Origin: Piscinibacter caeni
Lineage (GTDB): Bacteria > Pseudomonadota > Gammaproteobacteria > Burkholderiales > Burkholderiaceae_C
Assembly (NCBI GenBank): GCA_003265685.1
Contig: KZ836106.1
Location: 1-64,000 of the forward strand
DNA length: 64,000 bases
Direction of reading: 5' to 3'
Shown: positions 12,200-22,944 of the stretch, one piece after another
Layout: every line of letters begins with the position of its first letter
Position numbering within the stretch: position 1 is the stretch's first letter
Notes under the pieces: model-generated
What the model was told of the DNA's origin: nothing
The model's database searches: none
What the model saw: the letters and a program-made list of their open reading frames with translations, nothing else
Program-made: the position numbers and the translations under genes

Positions 12200-13449
12200 C
12201 CATGAATCCGCTTCACGCCCTGCGCGCCGCCGCGGGCCGCCTGCTCAGCAGCGGCCGCAACGACGGCCCGCCCGACCTGGACGAACTCTGGCGCGATTTC
12301 AACCGCAAGCTCGGCGGCCTGTTCGGCGGCAAGGGCGGCGCACGCGGCGGCGGCACCGGTGGCGGTGACGACGGCGGCGGCGGCGGCGGGCCGAACTTCC
12401 AGCCCGACATGAAGAGCGCCGGCATCGGCGCCGGCCTGATCGTCGGCGTGGTCGCGCTGATCTGGCTCGGCAGCGGCTTCTTCATCGTGCAGGAAGGCCA
12501 GCAGGCCGTCGTCACCTCGTTCGGCAAGTACAGCCACACCGCGGACGCCGGCTTCCAATGGCGCATGCCGTATCCGTTCCAGGCGCACGAGACGGTCAGC
12601 GTCACGCAGCTGCGCTCGCGCGAGGTCGGCCGCAACTCGGTCGTGCAGGCCACCGGGCTGCGCGACTCGTCGATGCTCACGCAGGACGAGAACATCATCG
12701 ACATCCGCTTCACCGTGCAGTACCGGCTCAAGGACGCGCGCGCCTTCCTGTTCGAGAACCGCGATCCCGAGGAGGCGGTGACCCTGGCCGCGGAGTCGGC
12801 GGTGCGCGAGATCGTCGGGCGCAGCAAGATCGACTCGGTGCTGTACGAGCAGCGCGACGCGATCGCCGCCGAGCTCGTCAAGTCGATCCAGGACCAGCTC
12901 GACCGGCTCAAGGCCGGCATCCTGGTGGTCAACGTCAACATGCAGAGCGTGCAACCGCCCGAGCAGGTGCAGGCCGCATTCGAGGACACGCTCAAGGCCG
13001 GCCAGGACGGGGACCGCCTGATCAAGGAAGGCCAGGCCTACGCCAGCGACGTGATCCCGAAGGCGCAGGGCACGGCGGCCCGCCTGCGCGAGGAGGCCGA
13101 GGGCTACAAGTCGAGCGTGATCGCGCAGGCCGAAGGCGACGCGCAGCGCTTCAGCCGCGTGCTGACCGAGTACCAGAAGGCACCCGGCGTCACGCGCGAC
13201 CGGCTCTACGTCGACGCGATGCGCGAGGTGTACTCGAACGTCAGCAAGGTGATGATCGACAGCCGCAACAACTCGAACCTGCTGTACCTGCCGCTGGACA
13301 AGCTGATGCAGCAGGCCGGCGGCGCGGCCGGCGCGGCGGCGGCGCAGACCCTGCCGGCCCCGGTGGCCGGCGACGCCGCGGCGGCAGGCGCAAGCGCGGA
13401 CGCGCGCTCGCGCGACAACCAGCGCTCACGCGACCGTGACGGGCGCTGA
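12196..13449 (+). CDS. hflK: FtsH protease regulator subunit HflK
   Basis: SPFH/band-7 membrane protein that forms, with HflC, a cage around the FtsH protease. The chosen ATG (12196) overlaps the hflX stop, giving 417 residues; an ATG two codons later is also possible. Residues 1-70 are cytoplasmic with a Gly-rich stretch (about 45-65). A membrane helix lies near 76-97 (GLIVGVVALIWLGSGFFIV), and then the SPFH domain and a coiled coil (LREEAEGYKSSVIAQAEGDA). The C-terminal Ala-rich tail is low-complexity. The glycine-rich N-terminus is typical of betaproteobacterial HflK. Confidence 0.96.
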   Translation: MTMNPLHALRAAAGRLLSSGRNDGPPDLDELWRDFNRKLGGLFGGKGGARGGGTGGGDDGGGGGGPNFQPDMKSAGIGAGLIVGVVALIWLGSGFFIVQEGQQAVVTSFGKYSHTADAGFQWRMPYPFQAHETVSVTQLRSREVGRNSVVQATGLRDSSMLTQDENIIDIRFTVQYRLKDARAFLFENRDPEEAVTLAAESAVREIVGRSKIDSVLYEQRDAIAAELVKSIQDQLDRLKAGILVVNVNMQSVQPPEQVQAAFEDTLKAGQDGDRLIKEGQAYASDVIPKAQGTAARLREEAEGYKSSVIAQAEGDAQRFSRVLTEYQKAPGVTRDRLYVDAMREVYSNVSKVMIDSRNNSNLLYLPLDKLMQQAGGAAGAAAAQTLPAPVAGDAAAAGASADARSRDNQRSRDRDGR

Positions 13450-13473
13450 GCGGGCAGGGGAGTACATCGCATC

Positions 13474-14358
13474 ATGAATCGCATCGGAGTCCTCGTCGGC
13501 GGCGCGCTGGTCGCGCTGATGATCGCCGCGTCGACGCTGTTCGTCGTCGACCAGCGCCAGGTGGCCGTGATCTACGCCCTGGGCGAGATCAAGGAAGTCA
13601 TCACCGAGCCGGGCCTGAAGGTCAAGCTGCCGCCGCCGTTCCAGAACGTCGTGTTCCTCGACCGGCGCATCCAGACGCTCGACAGCCCCGACACGCGGCC
13701 GATCTTCACGGCCGAGAAGAAGAGCCTGGTGATCGACTGGCTGGTCAAGTGGCGCGTGGCCGAACCGCGCCAGTTCATCCGCAACAACGGCACCGACATC
13801 CGCAACCTCGAGACGCGCCTGGCGCCGGTGGTGCACGCCGCGTTCAACGAGGAGGTGACCAAGCGCACCGTCGGCGGCGTGCTCTCGATCGAGCGCGACA
13901 AGGTCATGCAGGACGTGCGCCGGCGCCTCGACGACGACGCCAAGGCCTTCGGCATCGAGGTGCTGGACGTGCGCATCAAGCGGGTCGACTTCGTTGCCAA
14001 CATCACCGAGTCGATCTACAGCCGCATGCGCTCGGAGCGCCAGCAGGTCGCCAACCAGCTGCGCTCCACCGGCTCGGCCGAGGGCGAGAAGATCCGCGCC
14101 GACGCCGACCGGCAGCGCCAGGTCATCGTCGCCGAGGCCTACCGCGACGCACAGAAGGTCAAGGGCGAGGGTGACGGACAGGCCTCCGCGATCTTCGCCG
14201 AGGCCTTCGGCCGCGACCCGCAGTTCGCGCAGTTCTACCGCAGCCTCGAGGCCTATCGCGCGAGCTTCCGCAGCAAGTCGGACGTGATGGTGGTCGACCC
14301 GGGCAACGACTTCTTCAAGGCCATGCGCAGCAGCGGCGGTGCGCCGTCGGGCAAGTAG
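13474..14358 (+). CDS. hflC: FtsH protease regulator subunit HflC
   Basis: Partner of HflK in the periplasmic cage that modulates FtsH. Of 294 residues, the N-terminal membrane anchor is [20 protein letters not shown]. The SPFH domain follows ([20 protein letters not shown]), then a helical region with [20 protein letters not shown]. It starts 25 bases after hflK, with AGGGGAG upstream. Confidence 0.97.
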   Translation: MNRIGVLVGGALVALMIAASTLFVVDQRQVAVIYALGEIKEVITEPGLKVKLPPPFQNVVFLDRRIQTLDSPDTRPIFTAEKKSLVIDWLVKWRVAEPRQFIRNNGTDIRNLETRLAPVVHAAFNEEVTKRTVGGVLSIERDKVMQDVRRRLDDDAKAFGIEVLDVRIKRVDFVANITESIYSRMRSERQQVANQLRSTGSAEGEKIRADADRQRQVIVAEAYRDAQKVKGEGDGQASAIFAEAFGRDPQFAQFYRSLEAYRASFRSKSDVMVVDPGNDFFKAMRSSGGAPSGK

Positions 14359-14367
14359 TCGCACCCC

Positions 14368-14562
14368 GTGGGCTTCTGGGACCTGCTGCTGCCGGCCTGC
14401 GCGCTGGTGCTGGTGATCGAGGGCGTGCTGCCCTTTCTCGGGCCGGCGCTGTGGCGCCGCCTGTTCGAGCAGGCCACGCGCCTGTCCGACGGGCAGATCC
14501 GCTTCCTCGGCCTGTCCAGCATGCTCAGCGGGTTGGTGCTGCTGGTCCTGTTCTGGAACTGA
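14368..14562 (+). CDS. DUF2065 family small membrane protein (YjeT-like)
   Basis: A 64-residue protein with two predicted membrane helices (about 4-22, [18 protein letters not shown], and 45-62, [13 protein letters not shown]) joined by a short basic loop ([12 protein letters not shown]). DUF2065 genes regularly follow hflC in proteobacteria. The start is GTG at 14368, 10 bases after the hflC stop. The function is unknown; a link to the HflKC-FtsH complex is suggested only by position. Confidence 0.9.
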   Translation: MGFWDLLLPACALVLVIEGVLPFLGPALWRRLFEQATRLSDGQIRFLGLSSMLSGLVLLVLFWN

Positions 14563-14582
14563 GTCGCCCAGGTTCGCGCCGG

Positions 14583-14588
14583 TACAAT
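14583..14588 (+). promoter_or_regulatory. -10 box (TACAAT) of the hisZ promoter
   Basis: GGTACAATTCC lies 28 bases before the hisZ start, giving a leader of about 20 nt. No good -35 is visible: the best hexamer at an 18-base spacing is CTGAGT. The same TACAAT form precedes ndk. Confidence 0.5.
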
Positions 14589-14615
14589 TCCGTTTTCAGT
14601 ACCCGGCGCTTGTCC

Positions 14616-15773
14616 ATGTCTTCTGCTTGGCTGTTGCCCGAGCACCTTGCCGACGTCCTGCCGGCGCAGGCCCGCCACATCGAGGAACTGCGCCGCGGCC
14701 TGCTCGACGTGGCACGTTCGTACGGTTGCGAACTGGTCATCCCGCCGCTGGCCGAGCACCTCGACTCGCTGCTCTCGGGCACCGGCGGCGACCTCGACCT
14801 GAAGACCTTCAAGCTGGTCGACCAGCTCTCCGGCCGCACGCTGGGCGTGCGCGCCGACAGCACGCCGCAGGTGGCGCGCATCGACGCGCACCTGCTGAAC
14901 CGCCGTGGCGTGACGCGCCTGTGCTACTGCGGCCCGGTGCTGCATGCGCGGCCCGCGGGCATGCAGGCCTCGCGCGAGCCGCTGCAGTTCGGTGCGGAGA
15001 TCTACGGCCATGCCGGCCTGGAGGCCGACCTGGAGGTGCTCGACCTGGCACTGGACTGCCTCGGCGACGCCGGCCTGCCCGGCGTCGTGCTCGACCTGGC
15101 CGATACACGGATCGTGCGCGCGCTGCTCGAGGGGCTGGACACGGCGGCGCGTGACCGTGCCCTCGTCGCGCTGGCCGCGAAGGACCAGGCCACGCTGGAG
15201 GTGGCCGTGCAGCCGCTGGAGCCGGGGCGCCGGCGTGCGCTGCTCGCGCTGCCGACGCTCTACGGCGACGACGCCATCCTCGCCCGGGCGCGCGAGCTGC
15301 TTCCGCCGCTGCCGGCGCTGCGGCTCGCGCTCGACGAACTGGCCACGCTCGGCCGGCATGTGCGCCAGGCACATCCGCAGGCGCGTGTCGGCTACGACCT
15401 GGCCGACGTGGGCGGCTCGGCCTACTACAGCGGCGCGCGTTTCGCGGTCTATGCCGAAGGCTCGAGCGATGCGGTGGCGCGCGGCGGCCGCTACGACGAG
15501 GTCGGCGAGGTGTTCGGGCGCAAGCGCCCGGCGGTCGGCTTCAGCCTCGACCTGAAGGAGATCGCCGAACTGGTGCCCGCCGCCGGCGGGCGCGCCGCGA
15601 TCCGCGCCCCCTGGGCCGAGGACAGCGCGCTGCGCGGCGCGGTGCGCCGGCTGCGCGAGCAGGGCGAGACGGTCGTGTGCATGCTGCCCGGCCACGAGCA
15701 CGAGGGCCAGGAGTTCGACTGCGACCGCGAGCTGGTCGCCGTCGGCGGCCAGTGGGTCGTGCGCGCGCTCTGA
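14616..15773 (+). CDS. hisZ: ATP phosphoribosyltransferase regulatory subunit HisZ
   Basis: HisRS-like protein without synthetase activity that binds the short form of HisG and makes the first step of histidine synthesis active and feedback-regulated. At 385 residues it has class II synthetase-like blocks ([54 protein letters not shown]) but no anticodon-binding domain, which separates it from the true HisS at 6.2 kb. HisZ predicts a short HisG elsewhere on the chromosome. The ATG at 14616 ([16 protein letters not shown]) has no strong ribosome site. It is followed by purA, as in other Burkholderiales. Confidence 0.95.
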   Translation: MSSAWLLPEHLADVLPAQARHIEELRRGLLDVARSYGCELVIPPLAEHLDSLLSGTGGDLDLKTFKLVDQLSGRTLGVRADSTPQVARIDAHLLNRRGVTRLCYCGPVLHARPAGMQASREPLQFGAEIYGHAGLEADLEVLDLALDCLGDAGLPGVVLDLADTRIVRALLEGLDTAARDRALVALAAKDQATLEVAVQPLEPGRRRALLALPTLYGDDAILARARELLPPLPALRLALDELATLGRHVRQAHPQARVGYDLADVGGSAYYSGARFAVYAEGSSDAVARGGRYDEVGEVFGRKRPAVGFSLDLKEIAELVPAAGGRAAIRAPWAEDSALRGAVRRLREQGETVVCMLPGHEHEGQEFDCDRELVAVGGQWVVRAL

Positions 15774-17138
<1,365 letters not shown>

Positions 17139-17162
17139 ACCGCATCCTCACTGGAGTCCCGC

Positions 17163-17684
17163 ATGCTCACCGACGACGGCAAGCACCTGTACGTGTCATG
17201 GGATGAATACCACATGCTGATCGAGCGCCTGGCGCTGAAGGTGCATGCCTCGGGCTGGGAGTTCGACCAGATCCTGTGCCTGGCGCGCGGCGGCATGCGT
17301 CCGGGCGACGTGCTGTCGCGCGTGTTCGACAAGCCGCTGGGCATCATGTCGACGAGCTCGTACCGCGCCGAGGCCGGCACCATCCAGGGCCGGCTCGACA
17401 TGGCCAAGTACATCACGCTGCCCAAGGGCGACCTGGCCGGCCGCGTGCTGCTGGTCGACGACCTGGCCGACTCCGGCGTCACGCTGCGTGCCGTGGTCGA
17501 CCGGCTGCGCGGCATGCCGGCCATCAGCGAGCTGCGCTCGGCCGTGATCTGGGTGAAGGGCGTGTCGACCTACACGCCGGACTACTTCGTCGAGCTGCTG
17601 CCTACCAGCCCGTGGATCCACCAGCCCTTCGAGGAGTACGACAACCTTCGTCCCGAAGGCCTGTCGAAGAAGTACGCGATCTGA
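17163..17684 (+). CDS. Purine phosphoribosyltransferase-like protein
   Basis: A 173-residue type I phosphoribosyltransferase. The PRPP-binding motif is VLLVDDLADSGVTLRAV at about residues 97-113, and an N-terminal FDQILCLARGGMRPGDVLSR is typical of the xanthine/hypoxanthine branch. A salvage role next to purA fits, but the exact base substrate cannot be read from the sequence, so no symbol is given. It starts 24 bases after purA. The transcript probably ends at the hairpin 17709-17734. Confidence 0.85.
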   Translation: MLTDDGKHLYVSWDEYHMLIERLALKVHASGWEFDQILCLARGGMRPGDVLSRVFDKPLGIMSTSSYRAEAGTIQGRLDMAKYITLPKGDLAGRVLLVDDLADSGVTLRAVVDRLRGMPAISELRSAVIWVKGVSTYTPDYFVELLPTSPWIHQPFEEYDNLRPEGLSKKYAI

Positions 17685-17708
17685 GCGCGAGCGCGTCGAG
17701 CAAAGAAA

Positions 17709-17734
17709 AAGGCCAGTGCACCTGCACTGGCCTT
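17709..17734 (-). terminator. Intrinsic terminator of tRNA-Leu, probably acting in both directions
   Basis: A perfect inverted repeat (AAGGCCAGTGCA / TGCACTGGCCTT) with a very tight loop. Read leftward it is followed by TTTTTCTTTG, a good U-tract just after the tRNA 3' end. Read rightward the tract is only CTTCTTATC, so termination of the purA-side transcript would be weaker. Confidence 0.85.
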
Positions 17735-17743
17735 CTTATCATC

Positions 17744-17828
<85 letters not shown>

Positions 17829-17845
17829 ATTTCAGGAAGTCTTGG

Positions 17846-17851
17846 ACTATA
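17846..17851 (-). promoter_or_regulatory. -10 box (TATAGT) of the tRNA-Leu promoter
   Basis: On the leftward strand TATAGT lies 17 bases before the mature tRNA 5' end, predicting a short 5' leader. No clear -35 at 17 bases; a TTGATT lies too close. The segment is A/T-rich against its surroundings and also contains the only space for a rightward rnr promoter (TATATC at 17848-17853), so the two may overlap. Confidence 0.5.
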
Positions 17852-17901
17852 TCATCAAAACGAATCAACACACCAGCCCCCCCGCGATCGGCGCCGAACT
17901 G

Positions 17902-20100
17902 ATGGCCGAGATCGAGGGCACCGTGCAGGGCCACCGCGACGGCCACGGCTTCGTGATCCGCGAGGATCGCCAGCCCGACATCTACCTCTCGCAGCAGGAG
18001 ATGCGCGCGGTGCTGCACCGCGACCGCGTGCGCGTGCGCATCGTGCGCTACGACCGCAAGGGCCGCCCCGAAGGCCGCGTGCTCGAGATCCTCGAGCGCC
18101 GCAAGGCGCCGATCATCGGGCGCCTGCTGCACGAGAGCGGCATCTGGCTCGTCGCGCCGGAGGACAAGCGCTACGGGCAGGACATCATGGTCCCGAAGAA
18201 CGCGATCGCCAACGCGACCGCGGGCCAGGTGGTCGCCATCGAGCTGACCGAGCCGCCCTCGATGTACTCGCAGCCGGTGGGCCGCGTGACCGAGGTGCTC
18301 GGCGAGATCGACGACCCCGGCATGGAGATCGAGATCGCGGTGCGCAAGTACGAGGTGCCGCACCGCTTCTCGCCCGAGACGCTGGCGCAGGCCGCCGGGC
18401 TGCCGGAGAAGCTCCGCCCGGCCGACCGCAAGCACCGCATCGACCTGACCGACGTGCCGCTGGTCACCATCGACGGCGAGGACGCGCGCGACTTCGACGA
18501 CGCGGTGTACTGCGAGCCGGCCAAGATCGGCCGCGTCAAGGCGCCCAACGCGTGGCGCCTGGTGGTGGCCATCGCCGACGTGTCGCACTACGTGAAGCCG
18601 GGCGAGCCGCTCGACGAGGACGCCTACGAGCGCGCCACCTCGGTCTACTTCCCGCGCCGCGTGATCCCGATGCTGCCGGAGAAGCTCAGCAACGGGCTGT
18701 GCTCGCTCAACCCGAACGAGGACCGCCTGGCGATGGTGTGCGACATGATCGTCGACGCCCACGGCGAGGTGCACGCCTACCAGTTCTTCCCGGCGGTGAT
18801 CTGCTCGCATGCGCGCTTCACCTACACCGAGGTGGCCGCGATCCTGGCCAACACCCGGGGCCCGGAGGCGGCCCGCCGCGCCGAGCTGGTGCCGCACCTG
18901 CTGCACCTGCACGAGGTCTACCGCGTGCTGCTGAAGCAGCGCTCGCTACGCGGCGCGATGGACTTCGAGACCACCGAGACGCAGATCGTCTGCGACGAGA
19001 ACGGCCGCATCGAGAAGATCGTGCCGCGCACCCGCAACGACGCGCACCGCCTGATCGAGGAGGCGATGCTCGCCGCCAACGTCTGCTCGGCCGACTTCAT
19101 CGCGCGTGCCAAGCACCCGGCGCTGTACCGCGTGCACGAAGGCCCGACGCCGGAGAAGCGCACGCTGCTGCAGAACTACCTGAAGGCGCTCGGGCTCGGC
19201 CTGTCGATCAGCGAGGATCCGCACCCGAAGGAGTACCAGGCGATCGCCGCGGCCACCAAGGACCGGCCCGACGCGCTGCAAATCCACACCATGCTGCTGC
19301 GCTCGATGCAGCAGGCGATCTACACCGGCACCAACGCCGGCCACTTCGGCCTGGCCTACGAGGCCTACACCCATTTCACCAGCCCGATCCGCCGCTACCC
19401 CGACCTGCTGGTGCACCGCGTGATCAAGGCGCTGCTGACCGGTCGGCGCTACCACCTGCTCGGCGGCACGGTCGAGGAGGCGCCGAAGCACCGCCAGGGC
19501 GGCAAGCCGGTGCCGCGCCATGCCAGCGACGAGCTCGAGCAATGGGAGGCCGCCGGCGCGCACTGCAGTGCCAACGAGCGCCGCGCCGACGAGGCTTCGC
19601 GCGACGTCGAGGCCTGGCTGAAGTGCCGCTACATGCGCGAGCACCTCGGCGAGGAGTACGCCGGCACGGTCAGCGCGGTGACGGGCTTCGGCCTGTTCGT
19701 GACGCTCGATGCGCTGTACGTCGAGGGCCTGGTGCACATCACCGAACTCGGCGGCGAGTACTACCGCTTCGACGAGGCGCGCCAGGAACTGCGCGGCGAG
19801 CGCAGCGGCATCCGCTACGCGGTCGGCGCGCGGGTGCGCGTGCAGGTCATGCGCGTCGACCTGGACGGCCGCAAGATCGACTTCCGCATGGTGCGCGACA
19901 ACGAGGACGACGCCGCGCGCCTGCGGGCGCGCCGCGAGCGAGCCGTCGACAAGGGCGATGCCGAGGGCGGCGAACTGGCCGCCGTGCGCGGTGCCGACCG
20001 GGCGGCGAAGAAGGCCGCCAAGTCGAGCCGCGGCGGCAAGGGCGCGGCGCACCCGGTACGGGCCGCCAAGAACGCGGCGCGCAAGTCCGGCAAGCGCTAG
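17902..20100 (+). CDS. rnr: Ribonuclease R, short form without N-terminal winged helix
   Basis: Processive 3'-5' exoribonuclease for structured RNA. In order: cold-shock/OB domains (from IEGTVQGHRDGHGFVI), the catalytic RNB domain with the acidic cluster in TIDGEDARDFDDAVY (about residues 190-204), an S1 domain (YAGTVSAVTGFGLFVTL), and a Lys/Arg/Ala-rich tail. From ATG 17902 it has 732 residues. Compared with E. coli and Burkholderia RNase R it lacks the winged-helix N-terminus (PSREEIL-type); the tRNA gene occupies the DNA where it would be. A TTG at 17842 could add 20 residues, but its ribosome site is too close. Its stop TAG interlocks with that of the opposing nnr gene. Confidence 0.93.
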   Translation: MAEIEGTVQGHRDGHGFVIREDRQPDIYLSQQEMRAVLHRDRVRVRIVRYDRKGRPEGRVLEILERRKAPIIGRLLHESGIWLVAPEDKRYGQDIMVPKNAIANATAGQVVAIELTEPPSMYSQPVGRVTEVLGEIDDPGMEIEIAVRKYEVPHRFSPETLAQAAGLPEKLRPADRKHRIDLTDVPLVTIDGEDARDFDDAVYCEPAKIGRVKAPNAWRLVVAIADVSHYVKPGEPLDEDAYERATSVYFPRRVIPMLPEKLSNGLCSLNPNEDRLAMVCDMIVDAHGEVHAYQFFPAVICSHARFTYTEVAAILANTRGPEAARRAELVPHLLHLHEVYRVLLKQRSLRGAMDFETTETQIVCDENGRIEKIVPRTRNDAHRLIEEAMLAANVCSADFIARAKHPALYRVHEGPTPEKRTLLQNYLKALGLGLSISEDPHPKEYQAIAAATKDRPDALQIHTMLLRSMQQAIYTGTNAGHFGLAYEAYTHFTSPIRRYPDLLVHRVIKALLTGRRYHLLGGTVEEAPKHRQGGKPVPRHASDELEQWEAAGAHCSANERRADEASRDVEAWLKCRYMREHLGEEYAGTVSAVTGFGLFVTLDALYVEGLVHITELGGEYYRFDEARQELRGERSGIRYAVGARVRVQVMRVDLDGRKIDFRMVRDNEDDAARLRARRERAVDKGDAEGGELAAVRGADRAAKKAAKSSRGGKGAAHPVRAAKNAARKSGKR

Positions 20101-21593
20101 GCGCTTGCGCGGGCCAGGGCCTCGACCAGGTCGGCGGCACGCAGCAGCGGCCGCGGCGTCGTCTCGGCGGCGCGGCCGTGCTGCCAGACCGCCCGGCAGG
20201 CGGCGCGCCAGGCGCGCTCGAAGGCATCGGCTTCGCCGCGCTGCGCCCATTGGCCGGCGAGCCAGCCGGCCAGCACGTCGCCCGTGCCCGCGGTCGCGAG
20301 CGCGGCGTTGCCGCTGGCGTTGATCGCCGGGGCACGACCGGGCGCGGCGATCACGCTGCCGGATCCCTTGAGCACGACGAGCGCCTGCAGCCGGTCGGCC
20401 AAGGCCTGCGCCGCGGCGAGCCGGTCCACCTGCACCGGCGCCGCGCTGTCGTGGCCCAGCAGCCGCGCCGCCTCGAGCGGATGCGGCGTCAGCACGCTGG
20501 CCATGCCGCGCCGCGCGCGTTCGTGCAGCAGGCCCTGCAGCGTCGTGTCCGCGGCGAGGGCGTTCAGCGCGTCCGCATCGAGCACGAGCCGCGCGGCGTG
20601 GCTCAGCAGGGCCGGCAGCGCGGCACGGATCGCATCGCCACCGCCGCAGCCGGCCACCACGGTGGTCGAGGCCAGCGTGGCCGGCGTCTGCCGGGCGGAC
20701 CAGTCGCGTCGCAGCATCAACTCCGGCCGCAGCGGATCGAGCGGCGCCGCGCCGGGGTCGAGCAATTCCACGAACACGCGCCCGGCCCCGGCGGCATGTG
20801 CCGCGCGGCCGGCGAGCAGCGCCGCGCCGGCCATGCCGGGTGCACCGCCGACGACCGCGACATCGCCGAAGCTGCCCTTGTGCTGCGCGTGCCGCCGCGG
20901 CGCGGGCGCGTCGGCACCGCCGGACAGCGTCGCGCTCGGCGCGATGCCGTCGGGGTCGCCGCCCAGGTCGTCCAGCCACACCTGGCCCGCCAGGTCGCGG
21001 CCCTGGCCGGTGAACAGTCCGGGCTTGAGCGTCAGCAGGGTCAGCGTATGAACGGCCCGCACGCAGTCGGCACCGAGCGGCTGGCCGGTGTCCGGGTGCA
21101 GGCCCGAGGGCAGGTCGATGGCCAGCACCGCGCAGGGCAGGCCATTGAGCGCCCGGATGGCCTCGGCCACCGCGCCCGCCGGCGCGCGGCTCGCCCCGAG
21201 GCCGAGCAGTGCGTCGATGGCGAGATCCGCCGGGCCCAGCGGCGTCGGCTCCGGCGGGTCGATCGCGACGCCGCCGGCGCGGGCGCGGGCCAGCGCGTCG
21301 CGTGCATCGTCGGTGGCCGGCGCCCCCGCGAGCAGCACCTCGGCCTGTTTGCCCAGGCGCTGCAGCTCGAGCGCGGCCTCCAGGCCGTCGCCGCCGTTGT
21401 TGCCCGCACCGGCCCAGACGCGGATCACCCGGGCGTGCGGCGCGAGCGCCAGCGCGAGCCGCGCCACCGCCGCGCCCGCGCGGCGCATCAGCGTGTGCGG
21501 CGGCACGCTGCGCAGCGCCTGCGCCTCGAGCGTGCGCGTCGCGCCGAGGCCGTGCAGCGGCCGCTGTGGGCCGCAGGTCGCGATGCGTTGCAT
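20097..21593 (-). CDS. nnr: Bifunctional NAD(P)H-hydrate epimerase / ADP-dependent NAD(P)H-hydrate dehydratase
   Basis: Metabolite repair enzyme that restores hydrated NADH and NADPH. The N-terminal YjeF-N epimerase half (about 1-215) has VWAGAGNNGGDGLEAA and LAIDLPSGLHPDTG. The C-terminal carbohydrate-kinase-like dehydratase half (about 225-498) has KGSFGDVAVVGGAPGMAGAA, VLTPHPLEAARLLG, and ASGNAALATAGTGDVLAGWL with its catalytic Asp. The fusion is the normal E. coli YjeF layout. It is last in a leftward operon after the amidase and dadA, starting 17 bases beyond the dadA stop. Confidence 0.95.
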   Translation of the reverse strand: MQRIATCGPQRPLHGLGATRTLEAQALRSVPPHTLMRRAGAAVARLALALAPHARVIRVWAGAGNNGGDGLEAALELQRLGKQAEVLLAGAPATDDARDALARARAGGVAIDPPEPTPLGPADLAIDALLGLGASRAPAGAVAEAIRALNGLPCAVLAIDLPSGLHPDTGQPLGADCVRAVHTLTLLTLKPGLFTGQGRDLAGQVWLDDLGGDPDGIAPSATLSGGADAPAPRRHAQHKGSFGDVAVVGGAPGMAGAALLAGRAAHAAGAGRVFVELLDPGAAPLDPLRPELMLRRDWSARQTPATLASTTVVAGCGGGDAIRAALPALLSHAARLVLDADALNALAADTTLQGLLHERARRGMASVLTPHPLEAARLLGHDSAAPVQVDRLAAAQALADRLQALVVLKGSGSVIAAPGRAPAINASGNAALATAGTGDVLAGWLAGQWAQRGEADAFERAWRAACRAVWQHGRAAETTPRPLLRAADLVEALARASA

Positions 21594-21610
21594 GCGCGCG
21601 ATTGTGCGCG

Positions 21611-22942
21611 TCAGCGCCAGCGCGCGAGGCTGAGGCGCGTCAGGTCGACGGCGGCCGGCTGCCCGGCCAGCCGGTCGGCCAGCACGCGCGCCGAGCCGCA
21701 GGCCAGCGCCCAGCCGCTGCTGCCGTGGCCGAGGTTCAGCCAGATGCCCGGCAGGCCGCTCTCGCCCAGCAGCGGCGGGCCGTCCGGCAGCATCGGGCGC
21801 GCGCCCTTCCAGCGCTGCACCTGGCTCATGTGGGCGGCGCCCGGATACCAGTCGTGCAGCACCTTGTAGAGCGTCTCCAGCGGCGCGGGATTCATGTGCT
21901 CGGCCGCGCCGCCGACCTCGGCGCTGCCGGCCACGCGGATGCGGTTGCCGATGCGGCTGATGGCCACCTTGTAGCGCTCGTCCATCAGCGCGGCGCGCGG
22001 GCCGTGGTCCGGGTGGCCGTGGTGCTGGCGCAGCGGCGCGGTGATCGAGTAGCCGTACACCGGCTGCAGCGGCAGCCGCAGGCCGGCGCGGCGCAGCAGC
22101 GGGGCGGCCCCGAGCGCGGCGCAGACGACCACCGCGTCGAAGCGGTCGTCGGTGTCGCCGGCGGACATCGGCCGCGTCGCGTCGAACAGGTCGTCGGCCT
22201 GCGACAGCCGGGTGCCCTCGCCGACCACCACGCTGTGCTGCACGACCCGCGGTCGCTCCCCGGGCTCGATCCGGTCGACATGGCTGTGGAACACGAAGTT
22301 CACGCCGGCGCGCTGCGCCTCGTTGCGCAGCAGGTGCGCGAACTGGCGGCAGTTGCCCACCTCGGCATCGGCCAGGTGCACGCCAGCCTGCAACGGCGTC
22401 TCGGGGTTCAGGTCGGGCTCGATCTCGCGGCAGCGCGCCGCGTCGACCAGGTGGAAGCGCACGCCGGCCTCGGCCAGTGTCTTCAGCCCGGGACGGGCCA
22501 GCTTCAGGTCCTGCGGCGTGCGCAGCAGCACGAGGTAGCCGTCGTGGCGCTCGTACTCGAGCTTGAGCCGGGCGACGAGCTCGTGCAGGCGAGTGCGGCT
22601 GTACTGCGCCAGCGCCTGCATCGCCAGCCGGTTGACCTGCCAGGTGCCCGGCTCGCAGGCGCGCCACCAGCGCCACAGCCAGCCCAGCGTGGCCGGGTCC
22701 AGCGTCGGGTGGAGGCGCACCGGGCCGTGGCGCGAGAACAGCGAGCGCAGCGCCTTGCCGCGCATGCCCGGCCCCGCCCAGGGCGCGACATACCCCGGCG
22801 CGACCACGCCCGCGTTGGCGAAGCTGGCCTCGGCGGCGACGCTGCCGCGGCGCTCGAACACGGTCACCTGGTGGCCGTCGGCGGCCAGTTCGTACGCGGT
22901 GGTGACGCCGACGATGCCGGCGCCGATGACGGCGACGTGCAT
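21611..22942 (-). CDS. dadA: D-amino acid dehydrogenase, small subunit (DadA-like FAD oxidoreductase)
   Basis: FAD-dependent oxidation of D-amino acids to 2-oxo acids and ammonia, electrons going to the respiratory chain. The N-terminal Rossmann motif is VAVIGAGIVGVTTAYELAAD. DAO-family blocks include EIEPDLNPETPLQAGVHLAD and the C-terminal GLPGIWLNLGHGSSGWALAC. At 443 residues it is slightly longer than E. coli DadA (432). ATG 22942 was chosen because the FAD loop must be near the N-terminus and the upstream stop leaves 2 bases between genes. No alanine racemase (dadX) is adjacent, so D-alanine specificity is unproven. Confidence 0.9.
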   Translation of the reverse strand: MHVAVIGAGIVGVTTAYELAADGHQVTVFERRGSVAAEASFANAGVVAPGYVAPWAGPGMRGKALRSLFSRHGPVRLHPTLDPATLGWLWRWWRACEPGTWQVNRLAMQALAQYSRTRLHELVARLKLEYERHDGYLVLLRTPQDLKLARPGLKTLAEAGVRFHLVDAARCREIEPDLNPETPLQAGVHLADAEVGNCRQFAHLLRNEAQRAGVNFVFHSHVDRIEPGERPRVVQHSVVVGEGTRLSQADDLFDATRPMSAGDTDDRFDAVVVCAALGAAPLLRRAGLRLPLQPVYGYSITAPLRQHHGHPDHGPRAALMDERYKVAISRIGNRIRVAGSAEVGGAAEHMNPAPLETLYKVLHDWYPGAAHMSQVQRWKGARPMLPDGPPLLGESGLPGIWLNLGHGSSGWALACGSARVLADRLAGQPAAVDLTRLSLARWR

Positions 22943-22944
22943 GC

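Noticed and set aside
6203-15773. Two histidyl-tRNA synthetases (6.2 kb and 14.6 kb)
   Set aside because: The second lacks the anticodon-binding domain and has HisZ-specific blocks and synteny with purA; it is the regulatory subunit HisZ.
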